64,000 nt of DNA. Source: Sistotremastrum niveocremeum HHB9708 (Eukaryota; Basidiomycota; Agaricomycetes; Sistotremastrales; Sistotremastraceae). The DNA is taken from NCBI GenBank assembly GCA_001630475.1, contig KV419406.1, positions 298,991 to 362,990 on the forward strand. The letters are read 5' to 3'. How positions within the stretch are numbered: the first letter of the stretch is position 1; every line of letters starts with the position of its first letter. Shown here piece by piece: positions 1-10,077 of this stretch. The position numbers and the translations under genes were made by a program. The notes beneath the pieces were generated by a model that saw only the letters and a list, made by a program, of their open reading frames with translations, ran no database searches and was not told where the DNA came from.

Positions 1-122
1 TAGACCCTGCAACCAGTTGCAGCTGCCAGTCATGCAAAAATAGGGTCCGCAACCGGACCGGCAGTTGCCGGTTATGAGAAAAAAGGGCCAAGGTCCAGTC
101 ATGACTGGACCTTAAAACCCTA
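1..122. mobile_element. Right end of a hAT-type non-autonomous element (TAG(G/T)G-terminus family), cut by the window edge
   Basis: The segment ends in TTAAAACCCTA, the inverted counterpart of the TAGGGTTTTAA end seen at 14693. It holds the family's internal motifs: repeated GCAACCGG/CAGTTGCCGG blocks and a perfect 24-bp palindrome at 90-113 built on GGTCCAGTCA/TGACTGGACC. The base after the end begins ATCGTGGG, the presumed 8-bp target duplication, whose partner would lie left of the window. No coding capacity is visible. Assignment to hAT rests on the complete copies at 14178-14693 and 11728-12590, which show 8-bp duplications and T-A-G terminal bases. Confidence 0.7.
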
Positions 123-246
123 ATCGTGGGACATATGCCCCAGCTTCGACTGTCCGCATCAATCTGGAGACCCCGATGACGAGCTGATTAACCGTATATG
201 GATTCATTGGAATGAGTAACTATATTTTCGGGGTGGCCTCTTATAG

Positions 247-341
247 TCATGTATTGTAATCCTTCGACGTCACGGTTTGGGTGGTCGAGGCGAGCGAGTG
301 TCATGTATTGTAATCCTCCGACGTTTGAGTGGTCAATGCCA
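247..341. repeat. Two-copy tandem repeat, 54-bp period
   Basis: TCATGTATTGTAATCC starts at 247 and again at 301, each followed by a similar CGACGT...GTGGTC segment. The second copy is slightly shorter and diverged. No gene is evident around it. Confidence 0.8.
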
Positions 342-412
342 GCATGTGTCGCCTACAAAACTGTCCGCGCTGCTTTCTGGAGTGATAAATTACTGAAACT
401 ACTAGACGACCA

Positions 413-489
413 AAGTGCGTTATCGCCGCCTTCTTCATTCTCAGACGGCTTGACGGCCTAAGTGCGTTATCGCCGACTTGTTCATTCTC
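413..489. repeat. Two-copy tandem repeat, 47-bp period
   Basis: AAGTGCGTTATCGCCG starts at 413 and again at 460, each followed by CTT-TTCATTCTC. It lies close to the 54-bp repeat, so this stretch has expanded twice by short tandem duplication. Confidence 0.8.
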
Positions 490-639
490 TCACGATCTGT
501 GATTGGACGGGTCGAGCCAATCAGAACACTCGATTCAGTCACGTGATGCCCCCAAATAACCCTTTCTCTCCTCAAAACGATTTGTTTTTCGGGAGTCGGG
601 GACCTCAAGTCACGCTCAATTCGAATGTCTTTTGGTACA

Positions 640-2900
640 ACCAGTACACGTTCTAGTCAAAACGGCTCTCAAATCCTCCCCAGCCAATCTATCCGATTGT
701 GATCAAGTCGATGCGCTTCACCTCCGGGCCCGATGCATCTGAAATCTCGTAGTACAGACTCATAGACACAGCCTGATGAGGTTCTCTTGTTGTCTTCTTC
801 AACTCGACACTCGAGTTCCCTCGTTCGCATCGAAAACAGTCCTATCCAGTGCCATCTCGAAGACATCTCCCCAAGTCCGCACCCCCCCTGTCATTGACAG
901 ACATCGACATCGACAGCACCACCACGTCTGTCACCTCCAATCCTGTAGCTCACCTTTCGGACCATGGCTCAATTCATATATTGAGCGACTTATTGTAAGC
1001 CTCTTCTGCTTGTCATCTCCGATACGTAGTTGCTTACACGTAAATTCTGTTGTCAGGCTTTATGATCTAATTGGATTCGATCTTCATGTGCCGTCCCTCG
1101 GAGGGTCTATTGCTCGTGACTCTCGTTGCGAGTATCTGGCAGGACCGTGATGATGTCACGATGGCTATTGAGGCTCCCTCGATTTCGGGGCTTGGCGGAC
1201 GGACTAGAATCTCATCTTATCCGAGACACATAAGTGCGGTCCTTTTTCAATTCCGGATCCATAGACTGTATACCAGTCTGATGGAGTTCATTCCGCGCCT
1301 CGACATCCCATATCATCCCATATCTACCTCCCAAGATTCTTCAGACACTTCTGCAAAGGCTCGATCTTTATGCCCGAAAAGATTGACCTCACGGTCATTC
1401 TCGTCACTCCGATCATACTCGATCGCACATATCTCTGTGATTACCCGTCTCCCGCTCCCTTCACCTTGGGCAGGAACCCGCTGGACCTGCGCTGATCTAC
1501 TTCGATCACGCTTGTCCTCAAATTCCTTCCTCTCTCCCCGAGAGAGCTTGTCCCTTGGTGATCGATGTCGCCCTGATCAGTCTAAACAAAGCCTTCTTCG
1601 ACTACCTATCGTCGTCACGATCGAGTGCCATACCCCCTTCCCTATAGGCAATTTCGACAAACTTCACACTTCACACGGCTAAGACGACTTGACGTCTTCG
1701 GCGCTTAGCTCTCCGCCGACTCTCACAGTGACGTTAACGCCGGGTTCATCCAAGCCAAGCCGACCCAGCTTCGCCTGAAGGACCGTCAGACTCGAATCCC
1801 GCGTTCCGAATGGCCGCACTTGAAGCTCGAGCGTACCGGCCATGTACAACCACCCTCTTCTATTGGCTTCTTGATGTCCCCCAATCCTGGAGAGTGAAGA
1901 TCACAGTACATCCCTCCCTATCCGCCTTTAATGCCTTCAGCCTTGGCCACATCAAAGACATTTCAAGACCGTCGGCCTAAAATTCCAAGACGAACGAACT
2001 CCGTTTTCCGATTCCAGCCTATGAATATCGGTGGAAGTTTGACTTACCTTCACTCGAGCACAGCCAGTCGTGTAGCGTACGAATTCTACCTCTCCAAGCT
2101 TCCACATGGAGCGCGTCCTGGCTTTCGGTAGCGCACAAGCCTATCCCTCGATCATGCTGATTGTACGTCTTGCCCGTTACAGACTGACCTGTCACTGAAC
2201 TCTCTATTTAGTCGAATTTCGACTTCATCAAAGGTGACGCATTGCGCCTTGATCAAAACGAGCAGGGTAGACTTCAGTGATCAACTGTCTCCCAAACAAT
2301 CTCATCGATCCACACTCCCTCCTTGGGCAGATTCTGACATCCTCATCATCATCGTTCCATCGATCGGCTTCACTTTCAACCCTATTGCTCTATATTCCCT
2401 CTCTCTTGGCTATACTAGGCTTGGCCTGTTTGGTCATCAACACAATTCGTCGGTGCCAGGTGAAGCCCCGGCCCGTCTTCCACATAGTACCCTTGATCTA
2501 AAATTCGGTAGAGGAGGCCTATGCAGATCTCATCAGACTTTTCGAAGGGTCTCTTGAATGCATCACTGCTATCACTCTGACCTCCGAGATCCGTGTGATC
2601 CTCGACAGCGACACAAGGGGCCACGTTGTCAGTGCTCTCGGGTAGATATGACGAGTCTTCGGAAGGTGGACACCTCTTGAGCTCCTGCCGCGTAGTTCTT
2701 GGCGGTGACACCGTCATAGGGGGCACGTTCGTTTCGATATTCTTGGACAAGTCAATCATTGGACATCGTCACCTGCGAAATCATCAGCTTCAGTCTATTC
2801 AAATATCTCGCAAAGCTTGAGTGCGCAATGGCCGACATCCGTTTTGCTTTTCAGGAGCTGTTCACTGCATTTCTATGCTCCTTTGAGAAGATTTCGATTC
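640..2900 (+). other. Decayed or unrecognised coding-like stretch
   Basis: No continuous gene can be built here. Short plus-strand pieces nevertheless read like exons. From ATG 2106 a 19-codon piece meets a plausible intron (GTACGT at 2161 to TTTAG at 2213) and continues into FDFIKGDALRLDQNEQ. About 2330-2500 one frame gives a hydrophobic helix followed by arginines (LLAILGLACLVINTIRR), and about 2510-2640 another frame gives VEEAYADLIRLFEGSLECIT. The pieces lie in different frames with stops between them. This may be a relic membrane-protein gene or chance. I do not recognise a family. Confidence 0.25.
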
Positions 2901-3602
2901 ATCATTTTACCTGACAATTTCGTGGCGAAGACATGTTCACGTGTAGGAGATGTATCAAAGTCTAAGTCCCAACACTAAGAGGTCCGAATACAACTTTTGG
3001 TGAAAGTTTTAACCCTTGACATCTGTACTGACTCATCCGAGTTGGTGTGGTGAGGTCCTCGCTGTGAGTATGAAAGATTTGAAGACGAATCATTAAACGC
3101 TCGCCGTTTCGTGTTGATCTCAACCTGGGTTTGACTTGACAGCTGTCTTGCATGACGGTACTGAATGGCAGTGGCGTGAGGTTGTCAAATATGTGGCCTG
3201 CGTCTCAGAATGGATGATCAGTACCATTGACAAGGCCCAGAAAAGAGCGAAATGAGTATCTAGATCAAATCTCCAAAACTTAAGAAATGCCATTCACATA
3301 TTTGGGGATTCCCGCTCTCACTACTAGTAGTAAAGTACGGATTGTGACGCTATCCCCGACTCGTAACGGAGCACGAAAGTGCGAAGTTAAAGACGAAGGG
3401 ATTATCCGTTGGGGCGGCGGTGGGCTCGTGCCTGAAACCAGGAACCGTGTGACTCGCTTATTCTGTTGCTGTTTGTCACGTGCACAAAGCATTACGCGGT
3501 CATTTGTATATGTTTGGCTGTTTCTCAATTTTTTTTACTTGTCTCTGCATCTGCTCTCAGGCTGCATCTTCCGTTTTGTCAACCTGGTATTTGATTTCTC
3601 CT

Positions 3603-3892
3603 TAAGGATGAACACGAGTATAGCAAAAAAATTGGTACCCATGGATAGACCTGAGTAGGTACCTGCCTTTTTCACTTTTGACAGGTACTGAGTATTGGCT
3701 TTCCCAGAAAAACTGTCAAAAACAGGTATCCATACCTGGGGTACCTGGGTAAAAAGGCCATTTTACTCAGGTATTACTCAGGTAGGTACCCGTCTTTTGG
3801 GAAGTGAGTGGGTATGGCTGGCCAGAATCTCCTCTGAAATACTCATGAGTGGATACTCAGGTGGGGCAGGTATATACTCGTGTTCATCCTTA
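3603..3892. mobile_element. Complete hAT-type MITE (TAAGGATG family), 290 bp
   Basis: Perfect 20-bp terminal inverted repeats are present: TAAGGATGAACACGAGTATA at 3603-3622 and its reverse complement at 3873-3892. The element is flanked on both sides by the identical octamer TTTCTCCT (3595-3602 and 3893-3900), an 8-bp target-site duplication as made by hAT-superfamily transposases. The inside is non-coding and rich in GGTACC/CAGGTA motifs, which recur in the copies at 16165-16815 and 12474-12517. The perfect duplication and repeats suggest a recent insertion. No hAT transposase gene is present in the window, so it would need one supplied from elsewhere. Confidence 0.93.
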
Positions 3893-4195
3893 TTTCTCCT
3901 TGCTATGGCAGCTTCGTCGCATGCGCATCCCGTTGACGACACTCAGGTGTGTGTATTCTCATCATATGGCAAAGATTTTTGCGGCCGGAGCGCTATGTAA
4001 TAATAATAAGTAAATATAAAATAATATATCATTCATTCATCGTTCCATCGTCTTCGCTGATTGATCAGGTACACAGAGCGTGCTGCTGAGTTTGCAAATC
4101 GTCAAAGAGTCGGGGATGGCGCCCCCGCCGCTACAGATAAGTAATGCCAACGGTGGGTTTCTGCTGCTTCAGTCATATTGACCGCAGCGCGCGCT

Positions 4196-4213
4196 CACGT
4201 GACGGCTCACGTG
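4196..4213. promoter_or_regulatory. Tandem E-boxes upstream of gene A
   Basis: Two CACGTG hexamers (4196-4201 and 4208-4213) sit 12 bp apart in a repeated GCTCACGTGAC context, next to GCGCGC, about 230 bp before the start codon at 4437. CACGTG is the site bound by basic helix-loop-helix factors such as Cbf1 and Pho4. The paralogue at 56688-58246 also has a CACGTG beside GCGCGC about 100 bp before its start (near 58351). The shared site suggests conserved regulation, which is an inference. Confidence 0.5.
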
Positions 4214-4436
4214 ACAGCTCAACCTCCGTGACGCGCGTCGAACATCGAATGTCAACGCCCCTCCCGTTCCAACAACTCACTTAGTCTACCCTACCCGCAC
4301 CCGCTGAATCGGCTGGATGGTCAGCACCATACACTCTCTTTGAGGACTAGCAAAGTCCCTCCGCAGTCGTTCTCCCCACCAATCCTGCGACACGTAGCTC
4401 GCCGCAATCATTGTACCCTCTAGTACACCTCTTATC

Positions 4437-6109
4437 ATGGATACCACGCTGCCCCCTATCACCGCCTCTACTCCTACGACAGCTCCTACGACTCAACCCA
4501 GTGCCGCAACAGCACAGACATCACCCAAACCACAGGGCGTCAAAGACATCAAAAAATGGAAGCATCTTGAAACGTTTTGCGAACAGGTCTACTCTCCCAA
4601 CATCCAAGATGATTTCGTCCCCGGCCCGTTTAATCTTCCTCGGGACATACAAAGGGTAGTATTCAACTGCCATCCGGACCCAAGAGCTAAAGAGACGCCA
4701 CCGGACGATTTTGTTTGTCCCTGGAAAGAAATCGACACGTCGATTGGTGAGCCGCGTTTGTCTCCCGGGTTAAATGCCATCTGACTGATAATGGAATGGG
4801 TTGCTATAGCCACGAACAAAGCCTTGGAATTCTCGGGTGACGCTGAAATTGGGTTTCTTTCAGCTGCACACGCCGAGCGTTATTGCTGTTCGAAACTTCA
4901 GCACGAGGTGAGCCACTAAGTCTCTCATAGCACTTATATACTCAGCATTTTCATGGAAAGGAGTGCACCTGCTGTCTAGTACGAAACGTATCACTAGCAT
5001 ACCTTGCTGTGAGGCTCGGGCTGCTAAACTGTCCCGACTTCCGGGCCTCACGGAACGATCAATACAAAATCTGTCAATGGCTCAAGGCCATGGAGAACCA
5101 ACCCCCACAGTCAAAGTCGGAACCCGACGACCCACCCCCACTATCAGAAACCGAAACCGACAACCCACCCCCACTATCGAAAGCCAAGCGCGGGCAACCA
5201 CCCCTACTATCAAAAAGAGAATTCAATATTTGTCTCATCCTATACCCCAAAGCTCTAGCCAACCTTGTTGAGGCCCTGGGTGGTGGCATTCGTCTTGCAT
5301 GGGGGTATAAGGCGCTAGAGGAGTGGTTGAATCCGTACCTTTATTACTTCGGACCGAAGGCTGCTCGTCCAGACCTCGCTGCCAATACCGATCAGAAGGA
5401 CCCCAACCCTCTGAAAGACGTGAAGCCGCAGTACGATGGCTGTGTCAACAAGCTCATCGGCCTCATCAAATTTATGAACGACACTCCTCCTTCTCTCCAA
5501 ACGCCATGCCTACAAGAGCTGGGCCAGGTCCTGAATGCAAGCGTCAGGATGACTTCTCACATGGCTGGCGAACGAATCAAAGTCGATGCCAACGGAAGGA
5601 TCTCCCCATTCTTTGCCCAACTCGGTAGATGCGGCGCCGATCTCTTTAAGCGCAGCCTCTGGGACGGCTTCATGTATGATCCCAGAAGGCGTGGGATGTA
5701 TTTAAAGAAAGGAGGGGAGCATTACGTGCCTTATGTTAGCGTGAGTGTTACTTGAGATCTTTCAGCGGAATCTCCCTCATTCTTGTCCCAGGCCATGACC
5801 GATGTAGTCATGTCTCCCGCCGTTCTGGCAGCTCTTGCGATGGAACAGGATCTGTGTGATCTCGTGGAGTTTGACGAGGGATTGACTATCACTGTGGAAA
5901 TAGTCAGCGACATCATGGTTGCCAGTGTTGGATGTTTCCAGCGCCAGTATAGGCACAACCTTGAGGCTCTGGAGCCTTACATGGTTAGGATTGTTGAGGC
6001 TTCTAATGTCGTTTTGAGGGATGAGCTTGGTATGTCACATTCACTGCGTCGTTTCGTTCAGTCCCATTAACGAGTTGCCATAGTCCAGTTGGATGCATTC
6101 CTCCGCTAG
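4437..6109 (+). CDS. Orphan-family protein (gene A), paralogue of the gene at 56688-58246
   Basis: About six exons can be read. The first runs from ATG 4437 to a GTGAGC donor near 4746. It is followed by ATNKALEFSGDAEIGFLSAA, then the HGKECTCC piece, a long exon from about 4948 to 5740, an exon beginning AMTDVV, and a last exon ending QLDAFLR with TAG at 6107-6109. Landmarks shared with gene B are VFNCHP, the LGLLNCPD segment, a Gly-rich helix before ALxxWLxPY, a (G/C)CG-L-(R/K)R block and VPxxxVSV. Gene B also has the same final helical exon. The N-terminus is Thr/Pro-rich. An insert of four 10-11-residue Pro-rich repeats (from about 5098) is absent from gene B. I do not recognise a function; no enzyme motif or signal peptide stands out. 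Confidence 0.8.
5098..5220 (+). repeat. In-frame 33-bp coding minisatellite
   Basis: Four diverged copies of a 33-bp unit keep the reading frame and encode PPxLSxxxxxx repeats (for example PPPLSETETDN). They sit just after the LGLLNCPD segment of gene A. Gene B has only a short non-repetitive linker at this place, so the array arose after the two genes separated. Confidence 0.85.
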
Positions 6110-6423
6110 TACCCCGTCTCCCTCCGCAATAGTTTCTTTCCACAAACTCAGTCTTTATCCTTGTGCCCTTCACTTACTTGTACCATTTCTTGCTTTGTAC
6201 AGTACTGAAAGTTGTTTTGTATTTTACGTCCTCTTCCACCCCCCCGCTGTCAGCGCTTTGGAGTCCGGTAACAGGATTCTCGCTTTATGCCTCTTCAAGC
6301 TTCAAGGCCAGAGTTTTCCACGCATCGCTCTACTCGACTGAGCAAATACTGGGCACGAGCTATTTTTGCTTTTCACGGATAAGTACATTGATGTTCAAAA
6401 TACACGTATACATCGTCTTCATA

Positions 6424-8964
6424 CTAAGCCCTAACAGATACATCAACAATCTTGACATCTTCGTAAGGCTTATCCGCCTTATTAGCTTTGACCTTCCGAT
6501 CGCGTGAACCACCTCAAACTTGAAGCCTTCTGTGACTCTTCCGAAGATAGTGTGTTTTTGTCAAGCCATAGCGCGGGTACGACGGCAATCAAGAATTGAG
6601 ATCCATTCGTGTTTTTGCCAGCTTTTGCCATGCTTATTGTGTAAGGTCTGGAATAGATGATGTCAGTGACGCCTGGAGAAGGAGAAATTGAGGGCTCACC
6701 TTTCGTGTTTGAGATCGTCAGAGCATTCATCTTCAAATTCTCGTCTCTATATCGAATCACTTCATGCGCCGTCACCCAGGGGGTCGCCAATTTGTATGAT
6801 CTGTAGATCTTTAGTATGGTTTCGCCGGACGGTTGGAAGAAGTGACGAGCAAATTTTGGGATAACACGATGAAAGATAAGGCCGTCGAAATATGACGATC
6901 GCGCATGTCCCACGAAAATCCCGACAGCCTTCGATGCTTGGTCCCGGACCGGATTGACAAATATATCACCCAAAGTTGTGCGGATGGTAGCCGAATATAC
7001 GATGGGCGCAACCCCAGTACCCTTCACAGGTTGTGTAAGGGCAATCTTCTGTTCGTCTTGGGTTGGATGTTCGTTGAAGATGTCGCGGTCGCCACCGCCT
7101 TTTGCGTCTCTGGTAGCGAGTGTCAGTTATCAGCCCGAAGGAGAGCATCGAACAACGACTTACCGGGGTCCGTAGGTGGTGAGCATGTAAGATCGGTGCA
7201 GAAAAGGGTAGGATCGCGGACCGCTCGCTCGGCGGGTAAGGGATTGTCAGAGGTCACAAGAGCCTTAGATATTCTGCTGGATGAATATTGTATATCCGAA
7301 AGCAGGACGGCTTACCAGCGTATTCACGCCCTGCTTCGCAGGTTCACCTTGATACAGGATAAGATCCAGCCTCCTGCTAATCTCATCTTTCCTGAGTAGC
7401 CTAGACACCCTATTGATAACATTATTGATGACTACGAACAGCGTCAGTAACACGCTACAGATGCGCAAGTGTGGGGAAAGGCACCTTTAACGCCCAACAA
7501 CGTGGCATAGATCACAAAATTTCCACTTTTATCCAAAACGGCATTGATAGTTCGTATACTCTTGTCGTCGCTCTCCAGCTCTCTCTCTCCACTGCTGATC
7601 TTCTACCAAACTCCATGTCCACCACTTTATACACCGCTATTCCAGCTTGCTGCATTTCTTGAATTTCTGACTGATCAAACTTTCGAAGAGCTTTCCAGTC
7701 ATAAAGTTGAACACGCGGATTTGGCGGTCGGGGTAGAAGAAAGGGGCGAATTGTGTGAAATCAGCGGAGCAGATGCTGCAAGTCGGGATACTTCTACTCT
7801 ATTTCAAAGTCAATACGAGAGAGCATGTCATGGAGACGAGTAATTACCTTTTTGAACTCGTATAAGTCAGTTTTGCTTTTGTATTGCCATAAGCTAGGGA
7901 TTTGGGCAGGTCGTATGGTTTGCGAGGTTGCCGATACTCGACGAACCCAGAGACATCGGCAGAAACAACGGTGTCAAACCGGTCGGAGTACTGAGTACCT
8001 CTATAAGAATAGGTTTACGAATGAGCTTAAGGGTAACGTACAGACATGCGATGAACCGGTGACTTGTGGAGGCTGTCAATCGTCTCTATCGGTGTACTAT
8101 CGCCTCGTCCATCAAATATTTGAATCTTCGGTGAGTTTGCGTCCGAGCTGTATCGACGTCAAAGGAGAAAGCAGTGGTCATACGGAAGTGAACTCACACC
8201 GCCAACAACCCTCTTGCCTCGCCGCGCTTCTGCACCCAACAACAAGCTAGCGGGGTGAAGCCTAGCTTGAGGATGCTAATCATATCTAGACACAGATAGA
8301 GCTGAGCTTCCGGCTTCACCAAACGGATCGCCAGAGAGACGCACCAAAATTGACGACATCAAAAACTTTGGCCTGACCGTCTTCTGCAACACTGGCGAAC
8401 AACAGTCCATCCGAGCTCGCAGCTACAGCGACAATAGGTGCTAAATGTGCTCGGTAGTGTTTCACGAATTCGATTCCGGTCGGTTGTTTCTTCCAAAGCT
8501 TCAAATGGCCATCGACAGAATTAGTGATGATGAATTCGGTTCTGCAGAGGGTGGAGATGTCCTGTAATTATACATCTGAAGAGGCACAGCGACATTGCCT
8601 GAATTTGCTGACTTTGTAACGGTCACGAAATTTAATACGTCGCGGTGCATGAAGCTTTTTGAGTATCGGTCTGCGCTTGGTAGGTGTTCAAGGAAGACTT
8701 TTTCGTGTGGCAGGACTAGAGGGCATTTGAGCCGCGATCTTCCTCGACGATTTGAGAGAAATAAGTACCTTTTCGTTTCTTATGAGGGGCATCGATTGCG
8801 CTCATTGGCATAGGGCCAATGTCACCCTCGTCGTCGTCGTCTTCTCCATTCTCTCCTGACGCATGTTCTGGTGCGGGAGCTGGTCCAATCTCTTCGGAAG
8901 AGGAGTTTCCATTTGACGTGTCGTCTTCGCGCTCGCGTTTACCCAATACTGAGGTGTCCGCCAT
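6424..8964 (-). pseudogene. Cyclophilin with WD40 repeats (PPWD1/Cyp15 type), decayed
   Basis: The N-terminal part reads cleanly over several exons. It has an acidic Met-Ala-Asp start at 8964, a KKRK motif, [30 protein letters not shown], and a WD-type block ending KVFDVVNF, which continues into DMISILKLGF and KIFIFDGRGDSTPIETIDSLHKSP. These are the order and wording of PPWD1, a spliceosome-associated peptidyl-prolyl isomerase. The C-terminal half is still recognisable (GHARSSYFDGLIFHRVIPKF, RPYTISMAKAGKNTNGSQF, KPYEDVKIVDVSV) but needs several frame changes. It also has in-frame stops where the family has Gly/Trp, in the segment after IQIGDPLGDG and before REFEDE. With so many lesions in the isomerase domain this is probably a pseudogene, unless the assembly is poor here. 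Confidence 0.85.
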
Positions 8965-9283
8965 GCCTTCCAGGTAGGATGAGTTGAGCAGTCGAAGAGG
9001 TTCACGGACTCTCGGAGTCGGAGCTTGAAACACGATTCGGCATCCTCATGCCGGCCGTCGCATACACAAAACAGCATTAGCCGATATTGACTCTGGGAGT
9101 GACACCTATCCAGCAGCGAACGAACGATGCAATACGAAAGCAACAAATCGCTTAGATAGGAAGCCTAAATACATTCCAACAGGCGCAGTTCTTCAGTTTT
9201 CTTCATTGGTAAACAAGCCATTTATTTATAAAAAATTTAATTCCAGCAACACCCAACATTCTTGAGATATAGCGACCTTTCGA

Positions 9284-9645
9284 TCACTTGGAACCCTGAG
9301 AAGAGCCTCCGCTGGGAGGGGTATAGTTGCTGTGCCCGTTGCCGCTATTGTAATAGGTAGAGCCATTGGAATTGCTATAGTAGTAGGATCCATCCCTGTA
9401 AAGATAGGGCACGTCGAATTAGCCAAAGAGCTCAATGACCAAGAATCCAGTGAAGAACATACGTGTTGGAATAATGATACGCGTGAGATCCTGAATAGTC
9501 GCGAGTGCAGTAGTGATTGCCCTGTCATCAAGGTAGCGAGATAATGAATCCCAAGAAATCGAACGATAAAGGAACTCAAGCATACCGAACTATTAGTTCC
9601 GGAGCTCTTGGTAGTGTAACCACTAGATGATGATGACTTGGGCAT
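9284..9645 (-). CDS. Small Ser/Tyr/Asn/Gly-rich protein
   Basis: Three exons join in frame: MPKSSSSSGYTTKSSGTNSS, then a middle exon starting GNHYCTRDYSGS, then a Tyr/Ser/Asn/Gly-rich exon ending GSSQGSK with TGA at 9284-9286. Both introns are short with GTATG donors and clear CAG acceptors. The product is about 77 residues, with many Y-S, Y-Y and S-N-G steps and almost no hydrophobic residues. It is therefore probably disordered and has no signal peptide or membrane segment. I do not recall a named family. Its low complexity is typical of small basidiomycete proteins of unknown role. Confidence 0.7.
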
Positions 9646-10077
9646 TATAGAAGAAGTAGTTCGATAGGTAGTTCGACAAGTGAAGTGCTCGAGTTTGGGT
9701 GAGACACGAAGATATCGGAACTAGCCGCACCTTTGTCTTTCCTTTATAGATTACAGCGACTGCTTATTCCCTTCGCCTACTGCTTATCTCTTGCGAATTC
9801 CATGTATGTTTATTTCGTTTGGTACTGTATCTTGAATGATTTGACGAGACTGATTGCTCCCGATTTTATTGAGGACGAGTATCCGATCGTTTAACCAACT
9901 AAGCCATCCACTCTCATCGATTCACATGTGTGATTTGAGCTTCTGGGCAGTGCTGCGAATACGTGCACCATGAGTAACAGTCCGAGTCGTCGCAAACTTC
10001 ATGCTATTAGTAGTACAGATATTGAATACATCTTAACTTATGAAATGGGCTATCGTTGAGTATAGAGATACATTTCT
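9646..10077. other. Intergenic stretch with a tRNA-like A-box fragment
   Basis: No open gene is seen. On the minus strand around 9880-9915 the sequence GATGGCTTAGTTGGTTAAA resembles the D-arm/A-box of a tRNA. No matching T-arm (GGTTCGA) or closing acceptor stem follows, so I do not call a tRNA. It may be a tRNA relic or chance. Confidence 0.3.

Noticed and set aside
9880-9915. tRNA-like sequence on the minus strand (GATGGCTTAGTTGGTTAAA)
   Set aside because: Only the D-arm resembles a tRNA; there is no T-arm GGTTCGA motif and no acceptor stem pairing.
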